Assembly: GCA_030998225.1 (NCBI GenBank)
Contig: JAPYXD010000403.1
Coordinates: 806,001 to 870,000, forward strand
DNA: 64,000 nt
From: Diplolepis rosae
Taxonomy: Eukaryota; Arthropoda; Insecta; Hymenoptera; Diplolepididae
Reading direction: 5' to 3'
Shown piece by piece: positions 1 to 12,194 of this stretch; the stretch's first letter is position 1, and each line of letters starts with the position of its first letter. The position numbers and the translations under genes are program-made. The notes beneath the pieces are model-generated. The model did no database searches. It had not been told where the DNA came from and worked only from the letters and a program-made list of their open reading frames with translations.

Positions 1-35
1 GAGTTAGTTGTTGAGCGACCTCACAATAATTTATA

Positions 36-280
36 TTGTAAATTTCAAACATTTGGAGTGCCAAAGTCGTCGAATGAGTGTATGATATGTGATAATGAAT
101 ATGAATATATATATTTTTTGGTCGAATCAAAGCGAATAAGTTTCGCTGCCGCCATGCTTTCCTTTCAATAGGAATAGTGTTGTATATAGAGGCACAGTTA
201 CTCTGGTGGAGATATTTGTCGAGTCACGCTAGATTTACGTGATAAATTTCAAACATTTGGAGTGCCGAAAACGTCGAATT
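36..280 (+). repeat. Two copies of an LTR-end/leader-like motif
   Basis: The string AAATTTCAAACATTTGGAGT occurs at about 39 and again at about 243, each followed within some 15 bases by GTCGAAT. In insect LTR elements, sequences of this style (LTR ending in CA followed by TTTGGnG) mark the LTR-leader junction. Two such ends about 204 bases apart suggest a nested or duplicated LTR terminus. This is inference from motif style only. Confidence 0.35.
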
Positions 281-833
281 CTGAGAAGGTCTAATAATGC
301 GCTATTGTTACGACACATCTGGTTGGTCTGAATTATAATTTTAATATATTTAATGTGTGAGCCTTATTATTATTTATAAACCACCCTTCTACCATTTTCT
401 TCTAGTGAAGAGGCTGAGCTAGCAGCACGTCGGGTTCCCACTCTGAACAGCGAGATTTTGGGTTTGTGTTAAGTCTGGACGAGGTAGAGATGAAATCCGA
501 GCCGTGGAATTTTAAACTATCACGAGTTGAGAAGACGAACAATTTATCGAGCTCGGATCAGCGCCTAGTCATCTAAAAATTTGTTGTTATCTCGTTTTTT
601 TTGGTATTTTTCGTTACCTTGACGTTGGTTGAGGATTGATCCAAGAAAGACCTGACACCCGCGGTTTTTTTTGTTTGTTTGAGTAAATCATTTGATTTTT
701 CCCCCCTGTTATTATATTTTTTTTTATTTGAGTAGAGAATTTATTTTTTTGAGCTAGTACCAGAGTGGGAAGCCGGAAGTGGGCGCGGCTTTCCAACTGA
801 ATTAGAGAGTTGGAAAAAGCTACGTCACAAAAT

Positions 834-852
834 AGCGCCCAACGTGGGGCCT
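834..852 (+). promoter_or_regulatory. Primer-binding-site-like leader of the gypsy element
   Basis: The sequence AGCGCCCAACGTGGGGCC lies about 135 bases before the first gag-like codons. A TGGCGCCCAACGTGGGGC-type leader commonly follows the 5' LTR in metazoan gypsy elements. It would place the LTR/internal boundary near 832. The primer tRNA was not determined. Confidence 0.45.
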
Positions 853-985
853 TCAGAAAATTAAGTCAAGTTGTGGAATAAAGCTCTGATAACTTTCGAG
901 AAATTGGTATATGTTGGAAATCAACAGAGTTATATTGAATTAGTACTGGCACGACGTCTGATTGTTCGTGTTTATAGTTTCCTGG

Positions 986-2661
986 GTTTATAACCTCAAT
1001 AAGGAGGAACTCGTAGAGAAATTGTAGGAACGGGGACTGCGAATTGACGGTGCTTTTTCAGTATTGCGAGAGAGACTGCTGAAATACGAGCGTGCAGGCC
1101 TTGAAAGTAATATGGACTCCCACACGGACAAAAGGGCAGAGGCCATAATTAATACGACGGAAGACAGGGGCGAGCGTAGAAGGGCGGAACCTCGCGATAC
1201 CTTGATCGATAATAAGGAACCCTCTAGCGCGGACCGAGTGGAGTTATTGGGCACTGCTGCTGTGCTAAATTATAGTAGTGTCACGTGTCAAACGGACTTT
1301 GATTTTTCTAATCTTAAACTCGCGGAAGAACCGCTGGAGGTATTGACACGCTCCAACCCTTTTAGTGAGGGTTGCTCAACAAACGTTCGACATCCAGGAT
1401 GGAGTCAGGGAACTTGTTCTTGCGAAGACAGTAGGATGAACGGTCGACGTTTGAGGGAGGGTTATGTAGAGGAGGAAGGCGATCTTAGTCGCGTTAGAGT
1501 TGGATTCGCCGAAGAGCGTACCTGCAACATAGGCGAGGACATTCCCCTTACGGCTAGACGCGGTTACGCGGGCCATCAACCCTATAGAGTCGAGTTTGAT
1601 GCGCATAAAGATATGCGCCGGTCGCAAGCGACTTGTGAGGCGCGATATGACCCACGACAGGGTCAACCTCCCAATTCCAGGAGAGAACCATATCGTGAAC
1701 GTGACCGTAGAGAAGAACATTGCCGAGGGTCCTATCAGTGCGATGACTGGGCCGATTACGATGAACAGATCCCTTCGAATCCTGCGAGAACCTACGAGAT
1801 AATGTGAAAATGGAATGTTAGGTTCGGGGGCACACGACAGGAAGACCTAGATGCATTCTTGCTTCGTATACAGAAGGGTTGTGATCTCGTTCCGATCTGT
1901 GACTCCGATATGTTGAGGGTCATACCCTTTTTCTTGACGGGCATTGCTCTGAGCTGGTTTATAAACGGACGCAAGACGAAAAGGAGTCTGTCTCTGATTA
2001 CATGACCTGTATGCGAGCGATATTCGATAGATTGATCCCTAGGCTACCGCCGTCCGAGGAAGTTAGTTACGCGCACCGAAATTTATTACCCCGACTGCAT
2101 CTCAATATCCGTCGAGCGGACGTTGTGGACTTCGTCCACTTAGAGCTTCTTGAAATGGTCGCGGAGAAAAACTATACAGTGGTTAGGAATTATAGGCCTC
2201 CCCCGCCGCCGGAACGCTCCCTGTTTCCCGAGCTGGCATATCGGGAGCCTAAGACTTAGAATACTGACCGAAGACCTGCAAGACATCCTGAAAGAATAGC
2301 CGTAATGGAAGATCCGGACATGTGCTTCCGAAATCACCCTGTAGATGTTGTTTATTTGTCTGATCATCAAAGAACCACCCCGTCGAGAAATTCCCCCGTT
2401 AAGAACTCAAGGACTGGATCAAGAGGGAGACCGCAAGGTGGCTCTCTAAAAAATCCCCCTACCCCTGACTCGAATCCTTTCATACCCCCTCTTATTGACC
2501 GCAGAACCGATACCGCGAATATGAGGTCCCCTACTTGCTGGAAATGTTCTGGGACGGGACACAGACACGCTGATTGTCGAGAGCCTAGAAAAAGGTTTTG
2601 TTATAGGTGTGGTAGAAGGGACGTGATCAAGTCCGACTGCCCCAATTGTTCGGGAACCTAG
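986..2661 (+). pseudogene. gag: Gypsy gag polyprotein, broken
   Basis: The N-terminus reads as a SAP-like helix-extended-helix motif (around 990-1090, including LRIDGAFSVLRERLL) with an in-frame stop. A basic, disordered stretch follows to about 1800. A retrotransposon gag core covers 1803-2250, with residues FLLRIQKGCD and FFLTGIALSWF. At the end are two zinc knuckles at about 2536-2650: the first reads CWKCSGTGHRHADC, and the second, CYRCGRRDVIKSDC, keeps C, C and C but has D where histidine is expected. Gag would package element RNA in cytoplasmic particles. At least three frame changes and several stops make it non-functional. The reading frames join only by inference. Confidence 0.8.
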
Positions 2662-3180
2662 TTGGAGCGATGCATGAGAGGGGTAATGCTTCCCCTGAGA
2701 GCGATGATAGGCCCTTAATGGTAATCCATCGTACGAATTCCTTCTACGAAGAACTCTTGGCAGATGGACACGTGGCTGAGAGCAGCCAAGTTGGGGTTGT
2801 AGAGCCTTACTGTTGTGTTGAGAAATCCTCGTTTAGATTATGTGGAGCTGAGAAGTTTTTGGTTTCTGATTCGAGCCTCAGTTATCCCAACCTCGATCCT
2901 CATGCTGTATCTAGTGGTGATTTATGTCACGTGGAGCGAGTCCCCATATACAATCTTTCTGAACTCCCTTATAGTCCCGCTCCATTTGTTGGACCAGAAC
3001 CATTGTTGTATGTTACCTTTTATATTCTGGGAAGGCCAGTCAAGGCTTTGGTGGATAGCGGTGCTTCGAGATCTTTTATAGGTCCTAAGGGCTTGGAGCT
3101 GATTAAAGACTTGGGCTTGAAAGTGGAGAATAAGCAAGGCCGGGTTCTGGTGGTCAATAGTCAGGTCGAGTAAGTTTCTC
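2646..3180 (+). pseudogene. Gypsy aspartic protease region
   Basis: An open frame of 175 residues overlaps the end of gag by 16 bases in another frame. Its C-terminal third holds the retropepsin signature ALVDSGASRSFIG at about 3043-3081, where the D of DSGA is the catalytic residue. The N-terminal two thirds form a linker without recognisable motifs. The frame stops at 3171-3173, and similarity to pol fades by about 3210. Separation from the RT by the insertion at 3475-5281 means no polyprotein could be made. Confidence 0.75.
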
Positions 3181-3474
3181 AAGAAATAGTAACGCGCATG
3201 GAGTTTCATAATCTGTAATGTTACAAAATTCTTGCACATCACAAGATGACAGTATTGCGTAGTTCCGCCGTAACAGATCTGTAAGAACGGAATTGGATGG
3301 TTGCCGAGGGTTATCTAGTCAAATTAATGAAATTTTGAGTGAAAATTATTTGTCTTTCGGTAACTTACCGATATACGTCTTGTTACGGATATTAAGTCGA
3401 AGGTTGCTCCGGAACTGGTAAAGATGCGTCTATCTATCAAATGTTATGTTAAACCATGGGAATTATATTAATTT

Positions 3475-5281
3475 TTGTTAAAAACACCGCGTGAGACACC
3501 TCGAGAGAAGACACGAATCCGAGGAAGACACAACTACGTAGGACACGTGACGGCAGAGTCAAAATGGCAGCCAAAATGAGTTACACCTTCGTCGAAAAGA
3601 CCAATTAAAGGACATATAGGCACTCCACAACCCCACCATGATAAAGATGTCGAAGTTAGCGCTACTCCCTGTCATACAGTAATAGACAGAGAGAGTGCGA
3701 TATATGCATTGCATTTTGACTAATGAGAATCGGTCAGATTTTTCTCGACATATGAAAATTGAGATATATCTTGGGCTTTTAATGCCCAATTGAGTTGGGA
3801 CCATTACCGAAGGCCTCGGCTGACGGTCCAAGTTATGACTTTGGAAAGATATACTGGATTCCAACTTGGCGGAGAAAAGTAGCGGGGCTGCAGAGCCCTT
3901 TAAGTAGTTACAGCCTGTGAGTGCGGATGAAGATGGGGACTGTAAAACCCCATCAGTGACTCTTGCCATGTGCCAAACTACCAGGGAGGCTGCCGACGAC
4001 TTATGACTCCAACCTGGCGGAGTACGGATCTTCCACGGCGCAGCCCTGTTCAAGACTCAAGGCAAGTACCAGATGCGAAAATGGGCTGGAAATTAGGTAT
4101 ATTTGGATGACGAATCAACCCTGTTCTAGACACTAGGCAAGTTCTGGTTGAGAACAGGGGTTGATTTATTACAATAAGACGTTTTGAGAATCCACCCCAT
4201 AGTTAACTAAAAATGGCAGACTTGGATAATCTCCCTGAGATTAACATTGTGGAATGACGTTTAGTCGTTTAATCCCGAGAAACGCAACGACGCACGAGAG
4301 TGAACTCGCCTTGTGATAATCCTAGTGGTGAAGACGAGGAATAGATTTGGGCGGGAGGAGAACTGGTGACGTCAGGCGGGAAATAGATTCATTCGGTTGT
4401 TAGTCGACCACTGGCGTGTGACAGTTTTTTTGGAATTTGAAGATTGATTTTGAGGAGAATTTTGAAAATTCTGAAGGAGGATTGTTGTGGAAAAAGGATT
4501 TGTTGGAAAATTTCGAAGGAGGATTGTTGTGGAAAAAGGATTTGTTGGGAAATTTCGAAGGAGAATTGTTGTAAAAAGGATCGAGGAGAGAAATAATAGT
4601 GTCAGCGACTGATAAATTAGAGAAAAATTGTGTGAATAGAGTGAGTGAATAGCAAGGTTACGAATTTTAATATTATTTTCTAGCGACGGAATCCCCACGG
4701 CATGTGCCTTTGAATAAAGTGTTTAGAACCCTCATTTCATTGGAATAAGAATATAGGCCCGTGCACGTTTTTGAGATTCCCCCGCTAGAACCTGAAAGAT
4801 TATAAAGTCATAGTGAATAGCCCTGGAGCACTTCTCGCGTGACGAGTTTTTCCCCCCTTCCCGACTCTGTTGCTAAGTATAAAGTTTTGTGTGTCGCGAG
4901 ATTTTCCCCAGACTATTAGGTGCCCTCCCCTGGTTATATTTGTGCGAAAGCAAACTGCCCTCACAGACACCTTTTTCTTTTGTGTGGTGCCACCCCCCCC
5001 CCATTCCTTCTTAAAACTAGCATTGTTATTTCCCTTTTAATGTTTTGGTGCGTTCCTTTAACTAGCCAACTCGCGTCACTGTGTGATTGAGTGAGAGTCA
5101 TTAATTTTTTTTGTATATTATATGATAGTATAAGATTTGAAAATAAACTATTAATCCATTACTAATGTTTATTATAAAGTTACGAGTCTCATTTCAGGTA
5201 GTTAGCAACCCCCTCCTCTACCATTATCCAGATAAAGGGGCTGAACTAGCGGCACAGGCGGTATACCCCGTGCTAGGACAA
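3475..5281. mobile_element. LTR-like insertion inside the gypsy pol region
   Basis: This non-coding block starts TGTTAAAAACACCGC, as many LTRs do, and ends near CTAGGACA. An AATTT string flanks both sides, but its exact frame as a target duplication is unclear. The stretch 5214-5260 (GGGGCTGAACTAGCGGCAC) resembles 385-435 in the host element, so the insertion may be a related family. Internal short repeats at about 3890-4160, around GGCAAGT followed by CTGGTTGAG, recall those in the block at 52800-53060. A purine-rich direct repeat (about 51 bases) lies at 4468-4560. I could not find coding sequence. A solo LTR is the simplest reading. Confidence 0.45.
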
Positions 5282-5499
5282 ATTTAGGACTAAATTCGAG
5301 CTTGAGAGATTTGGAGATTTTCGTAGCTATCTTCTAGTAGATATAAGTTTCAGCTGCGTGCGACGTTTGTGAACTGGCACAAGAAAGGCCTGGCGACTGG
5401 TAAAATCTATTGTCGGTAATTGAGTAGTCCTAGTGCGAGGTACCGAATTTGTGCGTGGTGAACTTTCAAGTGGGAGAAAAACCATGTTAAAAATCAGTT

Positions 5500-6784
5500 T
5501 GGCGAGATTAGTGTTAGGGAATTGATATCCCTGCCCGTGACTTTTGCGATAGGTCTTGATTTTTTGAAAGTTTTCAAAATTCAAGTCGACTTTGAAAATC
5601 GAATTTGGTTTTTTAGAGACGACTCCAACACGATCTATGAATTTCAGGTAGGAAATTGGTCGTCAGAGAAGTGTTGTGGAGTTAGTGAGTTGTCCCTTCG
5701 ACTGGCGGACCTGTTGAAGGAGTTTCTGGACAGAGAGTTGCGGAAACCTCCTGAGAGGCCCGGTTTGACAGACATTATTTAGTGTCGCTGAAAGTTATGG
5801 AAGCAATAGTCGCTGAGGTCGATAAGATGTCGGATGAGGATATCATTGAGCCTTCGAATAGCGGTTGGTCGTCACCCATAGTAATGGTGAAGAAATCAGA
5901 TAAAAGCCATAGGTTTTGTTTAGATTTCCGTAGAGTAAATAACGTCACCAAGAAGGATGCGTACCTGCTCCCTCAGATGAATGGAATCTTGGATAAGCTT
6001 CGAAGCGCCAATTATATCTCTAAGATTGATTTGTACTAGGGATTCCTTCAGATCCTTTGGAGTTGGGTAGTAGAGATAAGACGGCTTTCACTGTCCCTGG
6101 TAGAGGCCTCTTCCAATTTAAGCGAATGCATTTTGGCCTCACCAACGTACCGGCGACGTTTCAGCGCTTGTTAGACCGGCTCATCGGGCCATAAATGGAG
6201 CCACACACTTTCGCCTACTTGGAAGATGTCATAATCGTCAATAAGACCTTTGAGAAACACCTGGAGTGGCTCCAGAAAGTTCTGAGAAAGATCAAAGAGG
6301 CTCGACTCGAGATCAACACGGACAAGTGCGAATTTTGTTGTTCTCAGGTGAGATACAGGGCTTTCTCGTCAACGAGAGTGGTCTGCAGACAGATCCAGAC
6401 AAGATTGAGCCTATCCTGAATTATCCTGTCCCACGTAATCTGAAGGAAGTCCGAAAGATCCTGGGCATCGCTGGATGGTATCGCCGGTTTATTGCAAACT
6501 ACGCTACTGTCGTGTCTCCTCTTACTTGCCTGTAAAAGAAGAAACAGCGCTGGATATGGAGGGAAGAACAGCAGCAGGCCTTCGTACAGGTTAGGCGTTG
6601 TTTGTCTGAGACCCCAGTGTTGGCATGTCCGAATTTCAAAATCCCTTTTGTGTTGCAGACGGACGCCAGCCACAGGGGCTTAGGGCCGTGCTCTCCCAAA
6701 TAGTCTAGGGGAATGAGTGCGTCATTTCGTATGCTAGTCGAACATTATCTGAGGCCCAATGCCACTATTCGACAACCAAGACAC
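5500..6784 (+). pseudogene. pol: Gypsy pol: protease C-term, reverse transcriptase, start of RNase H
   Basis: After a linker (VTFAIGLDFLKVFKIQVDF, about 5542-5597), RT motifs appear in order: SGWSSPIVMVKK and FCLDFRRVN (about 5860-5940), KIDLY with an in-frame TAG where Q is usual (6037-6039), FQFKRMHFGL (about 6112-6141), and the catalytic box, which reads YLED rather than YLDD (about 6214-6225). The thumb and GIAGWYRRFI follow (about 6466-6495). RNase H begins LQTDASHRGLG (about 6652-6684) and is lost after ISYASRTLSEAQ. At least two stops and two frameshifts are present. The first catalytic aspartate of the YxDD box is changed to glutamate, so activity is unlikely even without the breaks. 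Confidence 0.85.
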
Positions 6785-7503
6785 CCGATAAAATTTTTTT
6801 CCGGTTCCGGTAAATCCGATTGTGCGAAATAAATGGTTTGAAAGTGCACAACGGCGAGATATGTCAGGAAATAGTAACATGGTTTGCTGTCAAGATCATT
6901 TTGACGTAAGTATAGTTTCTTCTTGTTCATAATATTGTTATCTGTAAGGAAACTGTAAATGAAAAAAAATATAGATTTATTTATATTTATAATTATAGCA
7001 GTTAAAACAAAATCTAACCTTAATTTGTCGATGTGTAAATAATAATATGATTTAAAAAGTTATTACTTTACATCTAAGGAGCAGGTTTTATAGAGAAAAT
7101 CATGATCATAAATTTATGTGATACAAATTAAGAATGTTAAACATAGAACTTGCTGTTATTACTGTTTTAAAATTTTTCAATAAAGAAATTTCAAGTTGTA
7201 GCATCGAAAAAATTTTACAATAATAATGCGGTTAAATTAATTTATAAATTATGAAATAATAATTACGTGAATGAATTATTTCAGTTAAAAGAGGATATGG
7301 AAAATTACGTAAAGTACTCTTTAACTGGGAAACCAATAAAGATTAAAAAAGGTGTTTTTCCGCATTTTTCCGCCAAAAACATCGTAGCAATAAGAAAACT
7401 CCAACTCCTCGACCTGCTTTTGTTAAACTCAACCGGAAAAGAGCAGTTTTGGAAATTTTCTCATTATAATGGTAAACGTAACGACTATCACTCTCTCAAT
7501 TAA
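6780..7503 (+). CDS. THAP zinc-finger gene fragment, two exons (6780-6905 and 7285-7503)
   Basis: Exon a reads RNKWFESAQRR and then NMVCCQDHFD, the W and C..HF core of a THAP C2CH DNA-binding finger. It ends at a consensus donor, GAC|GTAAGT (6906). After a 379-base intron, the acceptor TTTCAG (7279-7284) opens exon b, which joins in phase: LKEDMENYVKYS and then KKGVFPHF, matching the end of THAP domains where a PxxF box is usual. Exon b stops at 7501-7503 after a leucine-rich tail with no known domain. The 5' half of the finger (first CxxC) is missing because the gypsy fragment abuts at about 6780, and a frameshift sits near 6805. It is either a host gene damaged by the retrotransposon or a transposon-derived THAP copy. 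Confidence 0.65.
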
Positions 7504-7839
7504 ACTTTATTGGATATTATACTATTCCAATATTAAAAATTCAAGCAGTTAACAAATAATTCATGTCATTAGAATAATTAAATTAAGAAGCAAATGAACT
7601 AATATTTATAGTGACGTATAATAAATTATTTATAAATCATTCAAACGAATTAATTTATATTTATATCATACATTTTACCAATAATATACTCATCTTCTTT
7701 AATAACGTAATAATAATTTAACTATGTACTAGATACATTAACTTATACATGAGTGATTTTTCATTATCATCAATTAGTAGTTTTTTCTTTCATTTAAATT
7801 GACAGAGTAGAATAATTATAATTTGTCAATTTTACTTAC

Positions 7840-7979
7840 AAAATGGCTTTGACACCACGGATTTCTGGTGCGGTATATTTAGGGTCAGATGTAAAATATT
7901 CCAACATCATAAACATAGATATTTTTGGAAGATTTCCCGAGTCTGCTTTTACGAAGCCACGATCCACCTTAGGAGGCAT
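7840..7979 (-). CDS. Orphan 5' exon, likely of a SWIM-finger/YqaJ-type nuclease gene
   Basis: On the minus strand an ATG at 7979-7977 opens 46 codons plus two bases, with no stop, ending at the consensus donor TT|GTAAGT (7839-7834). The peptide begins MPPKVDRGFVKADSGN and ends APEIRGVKAI. From memory this start resembles an arthropod family of proteins with a SWIM-type zinc finger and a YqaJ-like exonuclease domain; that link is recall, not a search. I found no second exon in the 1 kb to the left, where the convergent THAP exons and AT-rich sequence lie. The next exon may be far away or lost. Codon integrity and an exact donor favour a real or recently live exon. Confidence 0.5.
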
Positions 7980-9240
7980 TTTTAACTAAACAAACCAGTT
8001 TGTTTATTATTTATAACTTCACTTGCACTTGGTTTGCATGTTGCCGATACGAAAATACAACGGTTTGACGTCACACTTTCGAGGAACCAATCAGAGACGC
8101 TTCACCGCCAAAGCGGTCTGTTTCAAACGCTCATTATCATTGAATCCATCGCAAATCAGCAATTAATGAGTAAAAAGAAAACGCTATTGTAATTATTTTT
8201 TATTTAATATAAACTTTAGATTGCATTTATAAAATTGCATAATTTTTTGCATGCAAATTCCCAATTCCCGATCTCGTCTCTTACACTCCCGTCGCTATGA
8301 CGAAAATGTCAAAAAATAATATTGAAAATGGGAGGTTAATATACTATTAGTAAAAACACAACTTTAAATAAACATTGACTTTATTAAATTTAAAGCACAA
8401 GAAAGGAAACGTCTAATCGGTACGAGTGACCTACCAAGACTAAGAGAAAAATCATGGACAAAGACACGTATGCGTTAGCCCTTACTCATATATATCTCAA
8501 AATAATTATCGCGATACGATAATTGAGTTAAACTAAACACTTTTATAGTTCCTTGAATTTTACGTTCATCGATTCATTTTTGCCGCCAAAGAATAATGTT
8601 ATCGCGAAACTTGAAACGTTAGAGAATGCGTCGTTCACGCTTCAACACGTGATCGTATCATTATGTTATTGTAAAGAAATGTAAATTTCCAACAAATAAT
8701 ATGCCTAAAATTTTAGTTAAATTGTATTTTACTCAAACTTTTCTTGCAGCCGTAATAAACTCTTAATTTAGTTTTAAAACTATCAATCTAGTTTCAAAAC
8801 ATTTACTTGAGATTTCGTCTGATGAATATATGTTACGACCAGATAAATTATGAACTAACAGATGTGAGATTTATAAGAATTCGTTCTCGAGAGGCTGAGA
8901 AAGAATTTCGTGGGTTCCTGCCCTATTAGTGGTATGAAGACCTCTCGCTCCTTATAAGATACAAATAATTAGGCTTCAGACAAGGGAAACAAAAGAAAAA
9001 CCTACAAGCAATATTAATTCTAAAACACACACTTTTTTTCAAACACAAAGGGGTACCACCTTACCTTTTAGATAACTTCGTGGAATAATGGCGTTTCCTT
9101 GAAGTCTGGTGCTTTTATCGTCTCTAAGTTAATCCTCGTTTTTCAGAATAATCCTATTTGGTTCACCTTATAATAGCAAGGTGAAAACTTGGGCACACAA
9201 GAAAACTTTCAATTACGGGAAATCGACTCGACCTTGATAG
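7980..9240. other. No gene seen; upstream region of the orphan exon
   Basis: AT-rich sequence. The first 200 bases would be the promoter/5' UTR side of the minus-strand exon at 7979-7840, but I see no clear TATA or initiator. From about 8400 to 9100 there is GC-poorer unique-looking sequence with no convincing coding or repeat structure. Confidence 0.5.
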
Positions 9241-9700
9241 ACATTCTCGTAGTAAAATTTGCATCCATACCAATGATTTCACGGACTTTTTCAACCAATC
9301 CAGCACGATTACTAACTTCTGGACGACCTGGCCTTAGGTCGTCATTTAAATCCTCACGACCATTTTTAAATCGTATAAACCACTAACAAACTTGAGTAAG
9401 ACTCATACAATCATCACCATAAACTTTTTTCATCGATTCTTATGTCTCAGCGAATTTTTTTTCAAGGTTAACACAAAATTTATATTTGCTCTTTGTACCA
9501 GTTTTGTTTTGTAACATTAGCACACTTTTTCTTTTATTGAAATGGCTGTCACATCTGTCATCTGTCATCCGATTTACATGAATTTAGGTGCGTTTGAAAC
9601 AGGATGAATGTATCTTTTTAATGCTGCAACTTTTCAATAGATGGCGCTGCATGTTATATGATTTAATTATAAAGTTCGGTTATTTTTGGGACACACTGTG
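9241..9700 (-). mobile_element. Mariner-like fragment: one terminal end plus transposase N-terminal half
   Basis: This is a diverged sister of the mariner at 41127-42044. Sequence from ACATTCTCGTAGTAAAATTT (9241) to the terminal inverted repeat ending ...GGGACACACTGTG at 9700, followed by TA, matches 41588-42044. In minus-strand translation the helix-turn-helix region of the transposase can be followed only through frameshifts. The opposite end is absent. The start may be a deletion or truncation boundary. It is a dead fragment. Confidence 0.8.
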
Positions 9701-9710
9701 TATTGCTCCG

Positions 9711-9925
9711 GAAAATTGTGCAACCATGAGGACCTGACTGATCAAGGTGAGCTGCTTCTCAACGTAGACTTCAGTGGAGATGAAATTCCTCCTATAAGGA
9801 GATGATATTCCACCTGAAAATTGTGCAACCATGAGGACCTGACTGATCGAGAAAGTAGCTTTGCAACGTGGATTCTTAAGTCAAGATAAAATTCTTCTAA
9901 TACGAAATGATGTTCCTTCTGTAAT
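9711..9925 (+). repeat. Tandem pair, about 105-bp unit
   Basis: The string GAAAATTGTGCAACCATGAG starts at 9711 and again at 9816, each followed by GACCTGACTGATC. The rest of the two units is recognisably similar (cttctcaacgtagac versus ctttgcaacgtggat). No function is apparent. Confidence 0.75.
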
Positions 9926-12194
9926 TGTTAAATCTTCATAAACCTAGCTGCTGAGGATGTGGAATGTTACATATATTATTATATTTAAAATAGCTTTTAC
10001 ATACAAAAAAATTATACGCGTACTAATTTTAGCTTAGAAGAAACTAAAACTATGTCGTAGAACTTTATATTTCACACAATTTCTTTACTGACATATTGTT
10101 AATTGACAAGATAATTTTAAACCTCCTTGCAAAGACGTCGACAAATGAAGTTAATGAAGGGGATTTCAAAGAGGACGTTAGAGTTGGTTAATACACATGC
10201 GAAATTTTAATGAACCGACACAAATATTGTAGATGCTAGGAGTGACAAACGACAGATGGACAGACCTACATCCGACCGTCGTTGTAAAGATTTTCTACGT
10301 AGCTTACTTCTAAAAATGTTAAACTTTTAGCAATCCTGTCGCTTTTCTTTTCAAATATTATGTGGAGAAAACCTTGGCATTTGCTTAATGCGGAATACCT
10401 GTCAGTATATGCGATAAATAAGTAATAAGTATATCTATAGGTATTTTAAGAAACTGTGTTGACATCTGTCTCTATATAAAGAAATAGAAATATATATGTA
10501 TGAACAAGTTTTTATGTATAAGCATGGGTATTATATTTTATAAATAAGCATGGGTGTATATATAATAATATATCAATTGGGTCATGATCAAATATTAATT
10601 TTTAAGAGAAATTGTAATACATCGGTACTTACCAATTAGAGCAGAAGAATAAAATAACATATCCTTTAAATAAAACCTTATCACCTTTTCATGAATAAAG
10701 AATTTATATTTAACGAAACACACTAGAATTGTTTTAGTTTTTTGTCGGCCATATTGTATTAGTTGAGTTGAATTTATCAACTCTAACCTTAAATTTGGTT
10801 TAAGTAACCACAATAAGGCTCTACTTCTTAATTATAGAGTAATCCGTAAATTTATTAAATATTCAACAAATTTGGGTCGTCATATTGGACCTGATATATT
10901 GGATTACACCCAACCTTTACCACAAATTCATAATTAGCGCGCTAAAATACCTTCAGTATCAATTATTACAAAAATGAAGTGTCCATACTCTATCCACCAT
11001 TGGAGTTTTTTTAGTTCTGACAAGAAATTCGTATTCAGTGGCTTGAGAAATGGTTAAAGACGAGGTCGTTCACTAACTTTCATAAGAATTCATATGCTGG
11101 AAGGACCTCAACATTTCAAGTTCATTCTTCTATCATAGTCTCCTCGGTAATAGATTTTAGCTAAATTTTTTTAATTAAAATTGTAAAAAATAACAAACTC
11201 TATTTTAAGATTTTCTAATATAACACACACATTTTTACGTATGTAAAAAATAACAACTGGTGAATTGAGTTAATATGTTCAGTTTTTATTCTCTCAAATA
11301 TAACAAAGCTATTATTAACATTTGTATGAAATCATAAACCTCTGATATTGCAAATAGGAAATAACGTTTTTTTACTATAATAGTTAGATTTTTTCTACGA
11401 TTAAACTGTATAGAAAATCCTTTATTATATAATATAACGTATATAATATACATATCATAATTACATGAAATGATATGTTTATTTATTAAAATTCAAAATT
11501 TTATGTAACAAAACAGTTTTTATACATTTTTGCATTTTCCGAGGTCGCTGCAGGTCACGGAATATCTGAATCGGAAGGGGGAAACAAGTAAAATTTTGAA
11601 AAATATAGGAAATTTTTTTGAATTCAATAAATTATAATTTAACCATTTTTAATTTTCATCCGCAAAAATAAAATGCACATACAAAGATGCAAGTAGCAAT
11701 CGGCCAATTGAAACACTCGAGCTTTGAGAGCACGTTTTAAAGTTAAGTCAAGAATTTTTTTTACATTTTTCGGGTTTAAGTATACTATATAACCATAATA
11801 TAATTAACATATTAAAAAATAATTTCATATTGCAGTATCATTCTATCTTGAATGTTTAGTACCTTTAAGAAGCCAAAATAACAAAATACTCATAAATTCT
11901 GAAAGGATGTATCTGCTGGTTATAATCTGGATAGTATTCTCATTTTCGTTACAGTTAGCAGGGTAATATAATCAACTTAGAACTCTAAGTGCAACTGCGG
12001 ATTATATATTCTGAACATCCCTACTTGCTTGAAAGGAACAATTTAGGAATACTAGCACCGAGCTTCTTTTGTTCTCGGTAAAAAAAACAACTGAAGATCG
12101 TTAACGCAAAGCTCCACTTGTTCCTACGCAAGGAGCAATTGAGCATTGCAGAGTTCGAGACTTCACTTCTTATAATTAGAATAAGCATAAAAAT
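9926..12194. other. No gene or clear element seen
   Basis: AT-rich sequence with many stops in all frames. Short simple-sequence stretches occur around 10420-10580 (TATA-rich). Around 10860-11110 and 11530-11580 there are faint echoes of the satellite at 12195-13715 (phrases such as ATTCAGTGGCTTGAG and TTTTCCGAGGTCGC), too diverged to call. Confidence 0.5.

Larger units (their letters stand above)
1..6785 (+). mobile_element. Decayed Ty3/gypsy-type LTR retrotransposon, 3' truncated
   Basis: Gag, protease, reverse transcriptase and the start of RNase H occur in the order expected of Ty3/gypsy elements, all on the plus strand. A primer-binding-like leader lies at 834-852. Every coding module carries stops or frameshifts. 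A non-coding LTR-like block at about 3475-5281 separates protease from reverse transcriptase. Homology stops inside RNase H at about 6785, where a THAP exon begins; there is no integrase, 3' LTR or polypurine tract. The left LTR start is probably outside the window. The gypsy assignment rests on the domain order and the RT motifs; the clade is not resolved. Confidence 0.85.

Noticed and set aside
1376..1720. Minus-strand 114-codon frame
   Set aside because: Antisense shadow of the gypsy gag.
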